A stretch of DNA of 64,000 nt from Vreelandella sp031769195. GTDB lineage: Bacteria > Pseudomonadota > Gammaproteobacteria > Pseudomonadales > Halomonadaceae. A model generated the notes under the pieces. The model saw only the letters and a list, made by a program, of their open reading frames with translations, was not told where the DNA came from and did not search any database. Made by a program: the position numbers and the translations under genes. The DNA lies in NCBI RefSeq assembly GCF_031769195.1, contig NZ_JAVHNP010000004.1, forward strand, positions 558,001-622,000, in the 5' to 3' direction. Below, in pieces: positions 8,830-18,065 of this stretch (position 1 is its first letter; the number at the start of each line of letters is the position of its first letter).

Positions 8830-9201
8830 TTAGCCCATCCACTTTTCCCAGCCTAACAGCCCCCAGGTTAGACCCGCCATGATCAGCGACAGCATGACCG
8901 CCGCCGAGCCAATATCTTTAGCACGGCCTGACAGTTCGTGGTGTTCGGTACCGATCCGGTCCACCACGTTCTCAATCGCACTATTGAGAAGCTCAACAAT
9001 CAGCACTAAAAACAGGCTGCCCACCAGCAGTAACCAGCTCACCGGCCCTTCACCAATCCACCAGGCAAAGGGCAGTAGCACGGCGGCAATCGCCAGCTCC
9101 TGACGAAAGGCAGACTCATTGCGAAATGCGGCTTTCAGGCCTTTCCAGGAGTAGCGCGTGGAGTGCAGTAGATGGGTTAACCCCGTATGACGTGGCTTCA
9201 T
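8830..9201 (-). CDS. dgkA: Diacylglycerol kinase
   Basis: This 123-residue inner-membrane protein has three helices and the family signature ELLNSAIENVVDRIG, followed by HHELSGRAKDIGSAAV, which carry the catalytic Glu and ATP-binding residues. It phosphorylates diacylglycerol released by periplasmic glucan and lipid modification, returning it to phospholipid synthesis. Length is normal for DgkA. It lies between dacB and glnE on the minus strand with short gaps (26 bp after dacB), so it may be co-transcribed with dacB. Confidence 0.96.
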   Translation of the reverse strand: MKPRHTGLTHLLHSTRYSWKGLKAAFRNESAFRQELAIAAVLLPFAWWIGEGPVSWLLLVGSLFLVLIVELLNSAIENVVDRIGTEHHELSGRAKDIGSAAVMLSLIMAGLTWGLLGWEKWMG

Positions 9202-9227
9202 GCCCGTTGCCTCAGCTAAGCGTTCAA

Positions 9228-10706
9228 TTAATTGGCTAGTATCATCGCATCTAAATCTAACGACAGTGGGTCAAGCACCTCAGGCCAGCTTAGGTAGGGC
9301 GTGCTGCCACTACCGTTGACTAAGACGCTAAACACTCCCCAACGCCCTTGAGCGGTGCGGAAATAGCCTGCCGCTGCACGCACCGCGTAGGGCTGATTGA
9401 GCGTGCCCGTCTTGAGCATGACGTTATTTTGGAAGGTCGGCGAGCCGCGACGAATAAAGCGCATCACGCCATTGGCGGGTGACTGAAACGACGCGACAAA
9501 GCTTGGGAACAGCGCGCTTTGGCGGAACATATCCTCCAGCATCACGTTGACGCCGTGGGCGGACGTGCGATTGTCGGTGGTTAATCCGCTGCCGCTATGC
9601 AGCGTGACAGGGCCGTGTCCTGGCAAACTCTGCACATATGCTTCCATCGCCTGACCTGCTTGGCGCAGCTGGGCTTGGGGCGTTTCCACTAGGTTCAGCG
9701 CCAGCACGTCAGCCATGTAGTTATTGGAGTAGTTCATGGTACGCAGCAACAGCTCTTGCAACGGCTGGCTATCCACCGCCGCTAGGCGTCGGGCGCTGCT
9801 CGGCGGCTGAGTCGAGCTTACTCGCCAAGGGTCGCGTACGCTCACCCCCGCCTGATTCAGCATACTCAGCAGCACCTGTGCGGTTTTCTCAGCCGCGTCT
9901 CCTGCGCCCCGGTAAACGTCTCGCGCCGCGGCATTGGTAGAAATTTGCCCGGTAAGACGCATCACGTCGCCACGCTCATCGGTGATACGCTCTGCGCTGA
10001 TTTCCGTGCCGCTATTGGCCGGGCGCGTCACCACTTGATTATCAATCACAATCAGTGGTGCTTGGCTATCGCACAGGCCCACTCGTGCAGGTTCACCGGG
10101 GGTAGTGGCTGGGGCCACATTGACACACCACGTTCCAAAGTTGACGCCCGCCGAGGTGAGCGGCGCGCTGTAGGCGTTGGTAACACGGGTACGCGCATTA
10201 CAGCGGTCGGTTGTGATGCACTCCACCGGCCCAAAGCGCCACTGGCTGACCACCAGCGCGCCGTCGACATGGGTCACCCCAGCAAGCTGCAGGCGCTGAA
10301 CGAGCCGCCATAAATCTTCCGTGGTGAGCCCAGGGTCGCCCCCCCCTTCAAAGACTAAATCACCGCGCAGCACACCGTTGTCCACCGCGCCGGTGCTGAC
10401 AAGCTGGCTGGTAAAGCGGTGCTGGGGCCCAAAGCGGTTCAGCAGCGCGGCAGCCATATATGCTTTTGTCACGGAGGCAGGCGAGAGCTGGCGCTCCGGG
10501 CTAAGGCTGCCCAACAGCGGGTTACTGCCGCTATCGGCATCTAAAAGCCGTGCTTCGGCGCTAATCGCAAAGCCCTTGGCCTCTAACTGGCTTAGGCGGC
10601 TGAAGTCTGCCCAGAGCGCTGAACTGGCACACAATGCAGCGGCTGCCACGCCTGCCACCACGCTGCTGCGCAGCCACTGGGTGGGAAAATGTCGAAAACA
10701 CGTCAC
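9228..10706 (-). CDS. dacB: D-alanyl-D-alanine carboxypeptidase/endopeptidase (PBP4 type)
   Basis: A 492-residue periplasmic peptidase of the S13 family with an N-terminal signal (about residues 14-33, ending ASSALWA). The penicillin-binding motifs are all present: SVTK (Ser78 to Lys81), SNN in MNYSNNYMAD, and KTG in MLKTGTLN. Two large inserted domains between the first two motifs give the PBP4 size. It trims or cleaves D-Ala cross-links in peptidoglycan. Cysteines in the insert (CITTDRC, WCVN) suggest a disulfide. Confidence 0.95.
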   Translation of the reverse strand: MTCFRHFPTQWLRSSVVAGVAAAALCASSALWADFSRLSQLEAKGFAISAEARLLDADSGSNPLLGSLSPERQLSPASVTKAYMAAALLNRFGPQHRFTSQLVSTGAVDNGVLRGDLVFEGGGDPGLTTEDLWRLVQRLQLAGVTHVDGALVVSQWRFGPVECITTDRCNARTRVTNAYSAPLTSAGVNFGTWCVNVAPATTPGEPARVGLCDSQAPLIVIDNQVVTRPANSGTEISAERITDERGDVMRLTGQISTNAAARDVYRGAGDAAEKTAQVLLSMLNQAGVSVRDPWRVSSTQPPSSARRLAAVDSQPLQELLLRTMNYSNNYMADVLALNLVETPQAQLRQAGQAMEAYVQSLPGHGPVTLHSGSGLTTDNRTSAHGVNVMLEDMFRQSALFPSFVASFQSPANGVMRFIRRGSPTFQNNVMLKTGTLNQPYAVRAAAGYFRTAQGRWGVFSVLVNGSGSTPYLSWPEVLDPLSLDLDAMILAN

Positions 10707-10717
10707 GTTGGGCTACC

Positions 10718-11047
10718 TCAATGCACATTCATTTTAGAAAAGACCTGAAGGGTGACCACTCCGGCCACAATCAGGCTAATACCGAGTACGGCAGGCAGGT
10801 CAGGCTTTTCGCCAAACACGATAATGCCCACCAGCGTAACCAGCACAATACCTAAGCCCGCCCAAATGGCGTAGGTAATACCCACCGGGAGCGTGCGTAA
10901 CACGAGGCTAAGTAAATAGAACGCCACCCCATAGCCACCGACGACAAGCAGACTAGGCAGAGGGCGTGTAAAGCCTGCCGAGGCTTTTAGTGCGCTGGTG
11001 GCAATCACTTCTGCGACGATCGCGAGAATTAGGTAAACAAACGTCAT
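10718..11047 (-). CDS. Small multidrug resistance (SMR/EmrE-type) efflux protein
   Basis: A 109-residue protein with four helices. The essential membrane-embedded Glu is at position 13 (LAIVAEVIATSALK), and the loop/helix-3 signature VGITYAIWAGLG matches EmrE rather than the guanidinium (Gdx) branch by eye. It should export lipophilic cations in exchange for protons as an antiparallel dimer. Its ATG overlaps the stop of the upstream methyltransferase gene by 4 bp, so both are read together. Confidence 0.9.
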   Translation of the reverse strand: MTFVYLILAIVAEVIATSALKASAGFTRPLPSLLVVGGYGVAFYLLSLVLRTLPVGITYAIWAGLGIVLVTLVGIIVFGEKPDLPAVLGISLIVAGVVTLQVFSKMNVH

Positions 11048-11709
11048 GAACGCTCCAGATCAATGCATAAACGCCATAGCGCCTGACCACTTTGGTCGTA
11101 TTTGGCTTCAAACGGAGTCAGGTAGTCAGCGTTAGGCGCTACCTGAGTGATACTTGCCTGCTGACCGTTCACTACCGCCACGGCTTGGGCAAACTCTTCC
11201 ACATACAGCTTCCAGTTCGAACGCAGCTCTAACCGCCCGCCAAGCGCTAACAGTGTGGGGAAAACAGGATGCCCATGCCAGCGCATTTTCAGGTGCGCGG
11301 CTTTCGGGTAGGGGTTGGGATAAAGCAAGTAGTGGCGCTCCGGCGCCCAGCCAGCCTCTAACGCTAGCCGCCAAAAATCCACCAGGTCCGCACGCACCAA
11401 CAGCGCATTCTCAGGCAGCTCGCCATGCTCGCGCCCTAAGCGATCCTCGCTGCGGTCAACCCCCACCACCGTATGGTGGGGGAACTGTAGCGCTAATCGG
11501 CGGGTCGATAGACCGACGCCGCAACCTGCATCGAGAATTAGCGGTGCCGGATGCTGCTGACACCATGCATTGGCCTGCTCGAACGCTTGGCGCGTGTGGT
11601 CGGCAATCGGTTTACGCAGCGGATGCGCTAACGCACGCGCGACCCGGCGCGCCACATCATGATGCGGTCCTGGCTGATTGGACGTCACTGGCCGTGAGGT
11701 GTACTGCAT
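11044..11709 (-). CDS. TrmB-like SAM-dependent methyltransferase
   Basis: A 221-residue class I methyltransferase with SAM motif LDAGCGVGLSTRRLA and motif II VVGVDRS. The stretch LLYPNPYPKAAHLKMRWHGH resembles the PDPWPKKRHHKRR tRNA-binding block of tRNA (guanine-N7) methyltransferase TrmB, but is clearly diverged (PNPYPK, fewer basic residues). It is therefore probably a TrmB paralogue, with the orthologue expected elsewhere. The N-terminus lacks TrmB's usual extension. The substrate is not certain. It overlaps the SMR gene by 4 bp. Confidence 0.75.
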   Translation of the reverse strand: MQYTSRPVTSNQPGPHHDVARRVARALAHPLRKPIADHTRQAFEQANAWCQQHPAPLILDAGCGVGLSTRRLALQFPHHTVVGVDRSEDRLGREHGELPENALLVRADLVDFWRLALEAGWAPERHYLLYPNPYPKAAHLKMRWHGHPVFPTLLALGGRLELRSNWKLYVEEFAQAVAVVNGQQASITQVAPNADYLTPFEAKYDQSGQALWRLCIDLERS

Positions 11710-11903
11710 GCCATCCCCTGCATTAAAAAAAGCGTGATTCTATCAGTCTCCCGCGTGCGCGGCATGACGCCGTTGCACGCCCGGTGCTATGATCACGCCA
11801 GAGTATTTTATGAAACTGAACATTAAGCTCAGATCGGCCAGGCGTTTCGGTACGATCTGACAATAACTGTTATTAAAAACCACCGCACCACGAGGAACCC
11901 GGC

Positions 11904-13811
11904 TTGTCACACTTACCGGTGATTGTCGGCATGGGCGGCATCAATCCCGCCGGCAGAACCTCGGGCCATCAGGCCTTCCGCCGCACCGTGCTTGATGCTC
12001 TTCCTGCTGACCAGCAGCGCCAAACCCTGGAAGGGCTGGCCGCGCTTATGCGTCTTGCCGAGCACTCCGATAACGGATGGCACGACAGCGCAGGGCAACC
12101 CATTGATGACCCTGCCCAGAGGCTGCGCGATCAGGTGCTTAACCACACCTTAATCCGCCGCAACGAAGACCCGCGCTTTTTAGCGCCGGGCATGCCCTCG
12201 AATCGTCGCGCCGACCTCGCCTTGGCTGAGCCGCTGCGCGTCACGCTGCGCCGCCGTCAGCTGCCGGAACAACTGCCGGACGGCTGGCAGGTGCGCGAGA
12301 TTGATGCCCGGGAGGTTGAAGTCACGATCCCCGCGGGCATCCTCGACGTGCTGCTACCCGATGCGCAAGAGCCCAAAGTATGCGCCGCCGCACAGCTGCC
12401 CTCTGGCTTTGATCCCGCGAGCCTATACCGCAGCGTGCATCACCCGCGCGGGCTATCCATGGCGGTCTTTGGTGCGAGCGACTGCTTGGGTGCCAGCGGC
12501 CTCTCCTGGGAGACCCTGCGCCAACAGCTCAACCCGGATCATATTGCCGTATACGCAGGCAACTCCATTGGTCAGTTAGACGAGCAGGGCTGGGGTGGGC
12601 TGTTGAAAAGTTTGGTCAGCGGCCAGCGCGCCACGTCGAAACAGATGCCGCTAGGCTATGGTCAAATGCCTGCGGATTTCCTTAACGCCTATGTGTTAGG
12701 CAGCGTAGGCGGCACCGGCGCGGCTCTCGGTGCCTGCGCCAGCTTCTTATATAACCTGCGCTTAGGGATCGACGATATCCGCTCTGGCCGTCGCCGCGTG
12801 GTGATGGTGGGCACGGCCGATGCGCCGATTACGCCCGAGATTATTGAAGGCTTTCGCGCCATGGGTGCGCTGGCTGACGACGCCAGCCTGAAAGCCCTGG
12901 ATGCGCTGGAGCTGCTCACCGATGCTGATTATCAGCGCGCCTGCCGTCCGTTTGCCCGCAACTGCGGCTTCACCATGGCAGAAGCCAGCCAGTTTGTGCT
13001 GCTGATGGATGACAGCCTAGCGCTGGAGCTAGGAGCCGATATTTTAGGCGCGGTACCCGAAGTGTTTGTTAACGCCGACGGCTATAAGCGCTCGATTTCA
13101 GCCCCTGGCATTGGTAACTACATCACGCTGGGCAAGGCAGCGGCCTTTGTGAAGGATATGTTGGGAGAGGCGGCATTAAAGCAGCGCACCTTCTTGCATG
13201 CCCACGGCACCAGCACACCGAAGAACCGCACCACCGAATCCCACGTATTTGATGAAATTGCCCGCGCCAACGGTATCGAGCAGTGGCCTGTGGTGGCCAT
13301 CAAAGCGTTTATCGGCCACTCGCAGGGTTCTGCGGCAGGCGACCAACTGGCCAGCGCCCTAGGCAGTTTTGCTCATGGCCTGCTGCCCGGCATTCCAACG
13401 CTGGATGCGGTTGCCGATGACGTTTACGCAGACCGGCTACGCTTTTTCACCACGCCCCAAGCGTTTAATGCCGATGCGGCGTTTATTAATGCCAAAGGCT
13501 TTGGCGGCAATAACGCCACCGGCGTGGTGCTCTCGCCCGAGGTCACCGAGCGGTTACTGACCAAGCGCCACGGCAGCGACGCCATTGATGCCTGGAAAGC
13601 ACGCCGTGAAAGCGTACGCGCTAACGCCGCCGCCTACCTAGCACAAGCCGACCAGGGCCATTACGCGCCGCGCTACCAGTTTGGTGAAGCCGTACTGGAA
13701 GGCCCAGAGCTTGAGATTCACTCAGACCGCATCAGAATTCCCGGCTACGAGCATGCGGTGTCACTGGCTGCCCATAATCCGTTTGGCACGCTCGACGAGG
13801 AGGCATCGTGA
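11904..13811 (+). CDS. fabY: Beta-ketoacyl-ACP synthase, FabY type
   Basis: This 635-residue ketosynthase matches Pseudomonas FabY in length and in its start (SHLPVIVGMGGINPAGR). FabY condenses acetyl-CoA with malonyl-ACP to start fatty-acid synthesis where FabH is dispensable. The thiolase-fold active site shows Cys278 in LGACASFLYN, the first His in HAHGTSTPKN, and the second His in AFIGHSQGSAAGD, with GFGGNNATGVVLS near the C-terminus. The start is TTG 11904, preceded by GAGGA 7 nt upstream. Its TGA overlaps the ATG of coaD by one base, linking lipid initiation to CoA supply. Confidence 0.9.
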   Translation: MSHLPVIVGMGGINPAGRTSGHQAFRRTVLDALPADQQRQTLEGLAALMRLAEHSDNGWHDSAGQPIDDPAQRLRDQVLNHTLIRRNEDPRFLAPGMPSNRRADLALAEPLRVTLRRRQLPEQLPDGWQVREIDAREVEVTIPAGILDVLLPDAQEPKVCAAAQLPSGFDPASLYRSVHHPRGLSMAVFGASDCLGASGLSWETLRQQLNPDHIAVYAGNSIGQLDEQGWGGLLKSLVSGQRATSKQMPLGYGQMPADFLNAYVLGSVGGTGAALGACASFLYNLRLGIDDIRSGRRRVVMVGTADAPITPEIIEGFRAMGALADDASLKALDALELLTDADYQRACRPFARNCGFTMAEASQFVLLMDDSLALELGADILGAVPEVFVNADGYKRSISAPGIGNYITLGKAAAFVKDMLGEAALKQRTFLHAHGTSTPKNRTTESHVFDEIARANGIEQWPVVAIKAFIGHSQGSAAGDQLASALGSFAHGLLPGIPTLDAVADDVYADRLRFFTTPQAFNADAAFINAKGFGGNNATGVVLSPEVTERLLTKRHGSDAIDAWKARRESVRANAAAYLAQADQGHYAPRYQFGEAVLEGPELEIHSDRIRIPGYEHAVSLAAHNPFGTLDEEAS

Positions 13812-14305
13812 TGAGCACCCGTCGTCAGAATATCGCCGTCTACCCTGGGACGTTCGACCCGATTACCAACGGCCATTTTGACCTGATCGAGCGTGGCGCT
13901 CGGATGTTCGACAAAGTGGTGATTGCCGTGGCGGCCAGCCCCGGCAAGCGCCCGAGCCTTGAGCTAGAGACCCGCATTGCCTTAGCGCAGGCGGTTTGCG
14001 CATCGCTGCCGAATGTCTCGGTCATTGGGTTTTCGACCCTGCTCACCACCATGATGCATGAACAGGGCGCGACGATTATTCTTCGCGGCCTGCGGGCGGT
14101 TTCTGATTTTGAGTATGAGCTACAGTTGGCCAATATGAACCGCGCTCAAAATCCTGAGCTTGAGAGCGTGTTTCTTACTCCGGCGGTGGAAAATTCCTAT
14201 ATCTCCTCGACCATCGTCAGGGAAATCGCCAAGCTGGGTGGCGATATTTCCCCGCTGGTACACCCGCAGGTCGCAGAGGCGCTGCGTAAGCACTACACTA
14301 CCTAG
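13811..14305 (+). CDS. coaD: Phosphopantetheine adenylyltransferase
   Basis: A 164-residue cytosolic enzyme that transfers AMP to 4'-phosphopantetheine in CoA synthesis. It carries the nucleotidyltransferase motif YPGTFDPITNGHFDL and the late motif SSTIVREIAKLGGD. The ATG at 13811 shares one base with the fabY stop (TGATG), and AGGAGG lies upstream within fabY; a GTG at 13808 is an alternative. Length is standard. Confidence 0.97.
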   Translation: MSTRRQNIAVYPGTFDPITNGHFDLIERGARMFDKVVIAVAASPGKRPSLELETRIALAQAVCASLPNVSVIGFSTLLTTMMHEQGATIILRGLRAVSDFEYELQLANMNRAQNPELESVFLTPAVENSYISSTIVREIAKLGGDISPLVHPQVAEALRKHYTT

Positions 14306-14327
14306 CTATCGATATTGTTGAGTAAAA

Positions 14328-14353
14328 CACTCGGGTATCAAACTGCCCGAGTG
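14328..14353. repeat. 8-bp inverted repeat after coaD
   Basis: CACTCGGG (14328-14335) and CCCGAGTG (14346-14353) form a stem with a 10-nt loop between coaD and the ferredoxin gene. No T-run follows on the plus strand, so it may be an mRNA-processing or attenuating hairpin rather than a full terminator. Confidence 0.4.
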
Positions 14354-14377
14354 ACACGCCATTCGTGAGGTATATCC

Positions 14378-14626
14378 ATGGCCCTGATGATCACCGACGA
14401 ATGCATTAACTGCGACGTCTGCGAACCAGAATGCCCCAATGACGCGATCTCTCCCGGTGAGGAGATTTACGTGATTAACCCCAACCTGTGCACCGAATGC
14501 GTCGGCCATTACGATGAGCCCCAGTGTCAGCAAGTGTGCCCGGTAGACTGTATTCCCCTGGACCCAGAGCGCCCAGAGACCCAAGAGCAGCTAATGGAGA
14601 AGTACCGCATTATTACGGCTGCTTAA
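14378..14626 (+). CDS. 2[4Fe-4S] ferredoxin, YfhL type
   Basis: An 82-residue ferredoxin with two cluster motifs: CINCDVCEPECP (CxxCxxCxxxC) and CTECVGHYDEPQCQQVCP, whose second motif has the long CxxCx8CxxxC spacing of YfhL/Allochromatium-type proteins. It should be a low-potential cytosolic electron carrier. It is preceded by GTGAGG and followed after 3 bp by the MATE pump gene. Confidence 0.94.
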   Translation: MALMITDECINCDVCEPECPNDAISPGEEIYVINPNLCTECVGHYDEPQCQQVCPVDCIPLDPERPETQEQLMEKYRIITAA

Positions 14627-14629
14627 GTT

Positions 14630-15946
14630 GTGCGTATTTGGACCCTTGCTTGGCCCATCATTTTGTCAAATATCACCGTGCCCCTGCTGGGTCTGGTGGA
14701 TACCGCCGTGGTCGGGCACCTGCCCGACTCCCGCTATTTAGCTGGCGTAACTCTGGGTGCCACCCTATTTAGCTTCCTTTATTGGGGCTTTGGCTTTTTG
14801 CGCATGGGCACCACCGGGCTGGTGGCCCAAGCCATAGGGCGCGAGTCGCCTAGTGACGTGCGCAACTTGCTCGGCCAGTCGCTGATCATGGCAGGCGTGA
14901 TTGGCACGCTACTCATCGTGTTGGGTACACCGCTCATTTCACTTGGCCTGTGGCTACTGGATGGCAGCGTGCAGGCCACGCCACTGGCCCGGGAGTACGC
15001 CGAGATTCGTCTCTGGTCTGCCCCTGCGGTACTGGCTAATTACGCCATACTGGGATGGTTTTTAGGCCAACAGAACTCCCGCGTCACGCTAATGATTCTG
15101 GTGCTCACCAACAGCGTCAATATCATCCTCGACCTATGGTTTGTGGTGGGCCTGGGGATGACCAGCAACGGCGTGGCGCTCGCCAGCGTGCTCGCTGACT
15201 ACAGCGCACTGGTGTTTGGCGGCTATTTGGTGCTGCGCCAGCTCGGGCATCTTGACGGTCACTTTCAACGCCAGCGCCTGCTAGCTCTCAAGGCTTATTC
15301 GGCGCTCTTTAACGTCAATGCCAACCTGTTTGTGCGCACACTTGGGCTGCTATTTGCCATGGCGTTTTTTACCGCTCAGGGCGCTCGCCAAGGCGATACC
15401 GTGCTCGCGGCCAATGCCGTGCTGCTGCAATTTATTATGCTCACTAGCTATGCGTTGGATGGCTTTGCTCACGCGGCCGAGTCCCTGGTAGGGCGTGCCT
15501 ATGGGCGTCGCGATTGGCGGGAGTTTGCCGCCACGGTGCGGGCAACAGCGCACTTCTCTTTCTGGACATCCGCCGCGGCCGCACTGCTCTTTGCGCTAGG
15601 TGGTAATCAGCTGATAGCGCTGCTCACGGGGCTTAGCGAAGTGCGCACCACCGCCGCCAGCTACTTGCCATGGATGGTCGTCATGCCGCTCATTGCCGTT
15701 TGGAGCTACCTACTCGATGGCGTGTTTATCGGCACCACGGCGGTGCGAGAGATGCGCAACAGTATTTTTGCAGGGCTTGCGGTCTACCTTCCTACCTGGT
15801 GGTTGTTCCAGGGGCTTGGCAACCATGGCTTATGGCTGGCGTTTACGCTCTTTACGCTCACCCGTTCGGCCGTGCTCATTGCCTACTACCGCCGCTATCG
15901 CCTCACATACTGGTGTGACTCCCCCTCCACGTCGCCTCTTCGTTAA
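14630..15946 (+). CDS. MATE family efflux transporter, DinF branch
   Basis: A 438-residue membrane protein with about 12 helices in two halves. The N-terminus (WPIILSNITVPLLGLVDTAVVGHL) gives the MATE/DinF signature, seen as PLLGLVDTAVVGHL, with LRMGTTGLVAQAIG following. The start is GTG 14630, 3 bp after the ferredoxin stop. DinF-type MATE pumps export drugs or metabolites with H+ or Na+; the substrate is unknown. Confidence 0.9.
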   Translation: MRIWTLAWPIILSNITVPLLGLVDTAVVGHLPDSRYLAGVTLGATLFSFLYWGFGFLRMGTTGLVAQAIGRESPSDVRNLLGQSLIMAGVIGTLLIVLGTPLISLGLWLLDGSVQATPLAREYAEIRLWSAPAVLANYAILGWFLGQQNSRVTLMILVLTNSVNIILDLWFVVGLGMTSNGVALASVLADYSALVFGGYLVLRQLGHLDGHFQRQRLLALKAYSALFNVNANLFVRTLGLLFAMAFFTAQGARQGDTVLAANAVLLQFIMLTSYALDGFAHAAESLVGRAYGRRDWREFAATVRATAHFSFWTSAAAALLFALGGNQLIALLTGLSEVRTTAASYLPWMVVMPLIAVWSYLLDGVFIGTTAVREMRNSIFAGLAVYLPTWWLFQGLGNHGLWLAFTLFTLTRSAVLIAYYRRYRLTYWCDSPSTSPLR

Positions 15947-16109
15947 CCAGCGTTGAACCCCACAACGGGCAGCGCCTGGGAACTGGGCTAACGTAACCTT
16001 AAGCACAAACGCTAAGCGCCCTGTGCGTTGGCCGTTGAGGGGTGAAAATTGTGCCGCACCGCCGTATATTAGCGGCGCACTTCCTAATAACGAATAAAGT
16101 GAGCACTCC

Positions 16110-17420
16110 ATGCTAAAACTCATATCAAAACCAGCGGTTAAGCTGGTCGAACGCTACCTGCCCGACCCGTATATTTTTGTACTGCTCCTAACGCTCGTTG
16201 CCGCAGTGGCCGCTATTGCGGTGGAGCGCCAAACGCCCTTAGCCGTACTGCGCATGTGGGGCGACGGCTTCTGGGGCTTACTGACCTTCTCCATGCAGAT
16301 GCTGCTCGTGCTAGTCACCGGCTTTATGCTAGCAAGCTCGCCACCGGTAAAACGTATTCTGCAAAAAATTGCCAGCACCGCCAAAACCCCTGGCGGCGCG
16401 ATTATTCTCGTCACGCTAGTATCGCTGGCAGCGAGCTGGATTAACTGGGGCTTTGGTCTCGTCGTGGGTGCCCTGTTCGCCAAAGAGCTGGCTCGCCTGA
16501 TTAAGGTGGACTACCGCCTGCTGGTCGCCAGCGCTTACTCCGGCTTTGTGGTGTGGCATGGCGGCTTGGCAGGCTCGGTTCCGCTTACCATCGCCACCGA
16601 AGGGCACTTCTCTGCCGACCAGATTGGCGTGATTGGCACCGGCTCCACTATCTTTGCCTTCTTTAACTTGGCCATCGTGGTGTGCCTCTTTATTGCCGTG
16701 CCGCTGGTCAATCGCTTAATGCTGCCGGATGAAAAAGACAGCGTTTATGTCGACCCGAAACTACTCAATGATGACCCAGAGCCTGTAGGCCGCATTACGC
16801 GTCCGGCAGAGAAGCTTGAAAATAGTATGCCGCTGGCCCTCATCGTGGGCGTACCGGGTCTGCTGTTCTTGTTGGACCACTTCCTGCTGCGCGGCGGCAG
16901 CTTGAACCTGAACGTGGTGAACTTCCTGTTCTTGTTCCTCGCCATTGTGCTTCACCGCACACCCCGCAACCTGCTGAACAGCCTGAACGAAGCCATTAAA
17001 GGCGGCGCAGGCATTGTGATTCAGTTCCCCTTCTATGCAGGCATCATGGCGATCATGGTGCAGTCGGGTCTGGCGCAAAGCATGTCTGAGTGGTTGGTGT
17101 CGTTTGCCACCGCTAGCTCGCTGCCTTTCTGGTCGTTTATCAGCGCAGGGATCGTGAACCTGTTTGTGCCTTCCGGGGGCGGCCAGTGGGCCGTACAGGC
17201 GCCCGTTATGCTACCCGCTGCAGAAGCACTGGGAGCAGATATTGCCCGTGTTGCCATGGCCGTTGCCTGGGGCGATGCCTGGACCAACCTGCTGCAGCCG
17301 TTCTGGGCACTGCCGGTACTGGCGATTGCAGGCTTAAAGGCCAAAGACATTATGGGCTTCTGCCTCATTCAACTGTTCATCACCGGCATCATTATTTCGG
17401 TAGGCTTAGTCTGGTTCTAA
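16110..17420 (+). CDS. atoE: Short-chain fatty acid transporter, AtoE family
   Basis: A 436-residue protein with about 11-12 helices matching AtoE-type carriers, with KLVERYLPDPYIFVLLLT near the start, SWINWGFGLVVGALFAKEL, and the late FVPSGGGQWAVQAPVMLPAA block. AtoE takes up short-chain fatty acids such as acetoacetate or butyrate. No atoDAB genes are adjacent, but an acyl-CoA thioesterase gene follows after a terminator. The family call is strong and the substrate is by analogy. Confidence 0.88.
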   Translation: MLKLISKPAVKLVERYLPDPYIFVLLLTLVAAVAAIAVERQTPLAVLRMWGDGFWGLLTFSMQMLLVLVTGFMLASSPPVKRILQKIASTAKTPGGAIILVTLVSLAASWINWGFGLVVGALFAKELARLIKVDYRLLVASAYSGFVVWHGGLAGSVPLTIATEGHFSADQIGVIGTGSTIFAFFNLAIVVCLFIAVPLVNRLMLPDEKDSVYVDPKLLNDDPEPVGRITRPAEKLENSMPLALIVGVPGLLFLLDHFLLRGGSLNLNVVNFLFLFLAIVLHRTPRNLLNSLNEAIKGGAGIVIQFPFYAGIMAIMVQSGLAQSMSEWLVSFATASSLPFWSFISAGIVNLFVPSGGGQWAVQAPVMLPAAEALGADIARVAMAVAWGDAWTNLLQPFWALPVLAIAGLKAKDIMGFCLIQLFITGIIISVGLVWF

Positions 17421-17441
17421 GCCGCTTGGCATAACTGCTGC

Positions 17442-17492
17442 GCCCGCCCTTGCTGTGTTGAGTACGCTAGCCAGCTAAGGGCGGGCATTTTT
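17442..17492 (+). terminator. Intrinsic terminator after atoE
   Basis: GCCCGCCCTT (17442-17451) pairs with AAGGGCGGGC (17477-17486), with an inner GCTG/CAGC pairing, followed by ATTTTT. It separates atoE from the thioesterase gene. Confidence 0.8.
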
Positions 17493-17511
17493 CGCTTTTA
17501 AGGTAACGTTT

Positions 17512-18030
17512 ATGTCCGATACTTCCTCTGAATACAGCGCGCTGCCCGGCCAGCATGAACTCTCCATGACCGTACTCATGACGCCGGATATGGCGAACTT
17601 CAGCGGTAAAGTTCATGGTGGTGCTATTCTTAAGAAACTTGATGAGGTCGCTTACGCCTGTGCCAGCCGCTACTCTGGCCACTACGTGGTCACGCTCTCG
17701 GTGGATCAGGTGTTGTTTAAACAGCCGATTCACGTGGGAGAGCTGGTGACGTTTCTTGCCAGCGTCAACCATGTCGGCCGCTCCTCCATGGAGATTGGTA
17801 TCAAGGTCGTGGCAGAGGATATCCGCCAGAAGCTGATTCGCCATACCAACAGCTGCTATCTCACCATGGTCGCGGTGGATGCCGACGGCAAACCTGCCCG
17901 AGTGCCGCCGCTGGCATTAGAGACTCCGCTTCAGCAGCTGCGCTTTGATAAAGCCGCCCTGCGTAAGAAGCTGCGTAAGCAGGCCGAACGCGAAGAGGAG
18001 CTTACCCAGCAGCAGCACCATCAACGCTAA
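17512..18030 (+). CDS. Acyl-CoA thioesterase (hotdog fold, YciA/BACH type)
   Basis: This 172-residue single-hotdog protein has the family pattern KVHGGAILKKLDEVAYACA with the catalytic Asp in KKLDEV, then VDQVLFKQPIHVGELV. It should hydrolyse acyl-CoA thioesters in the cytosol and probably works as a trimer of dimers. The C-terminal 30 residues are highly charged (KKLRKQAEREEELTQ) and may form a coiled coil. TAAGG precedes the ATG. Confidence 0.9.
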   Translation: MSDTSSEYSALPGQHELSMTVLMTPDMANFSGKVHGGAILKKLDEVAYACASRYSGHYVVTLSVDQVLFKQPIHVGELVTFLASVNHVGRSSMEIGIKVVAEDIRQKLIRHTNSCYLTMVAVDADGKPARVPPLALETPLQQLRFDKAALRKKLRKQAEREEELTQQQHHQR

Positions 18031-18065
18031 ACCAGCGCCTCTACCAACCACGACAAGGAGTCATC

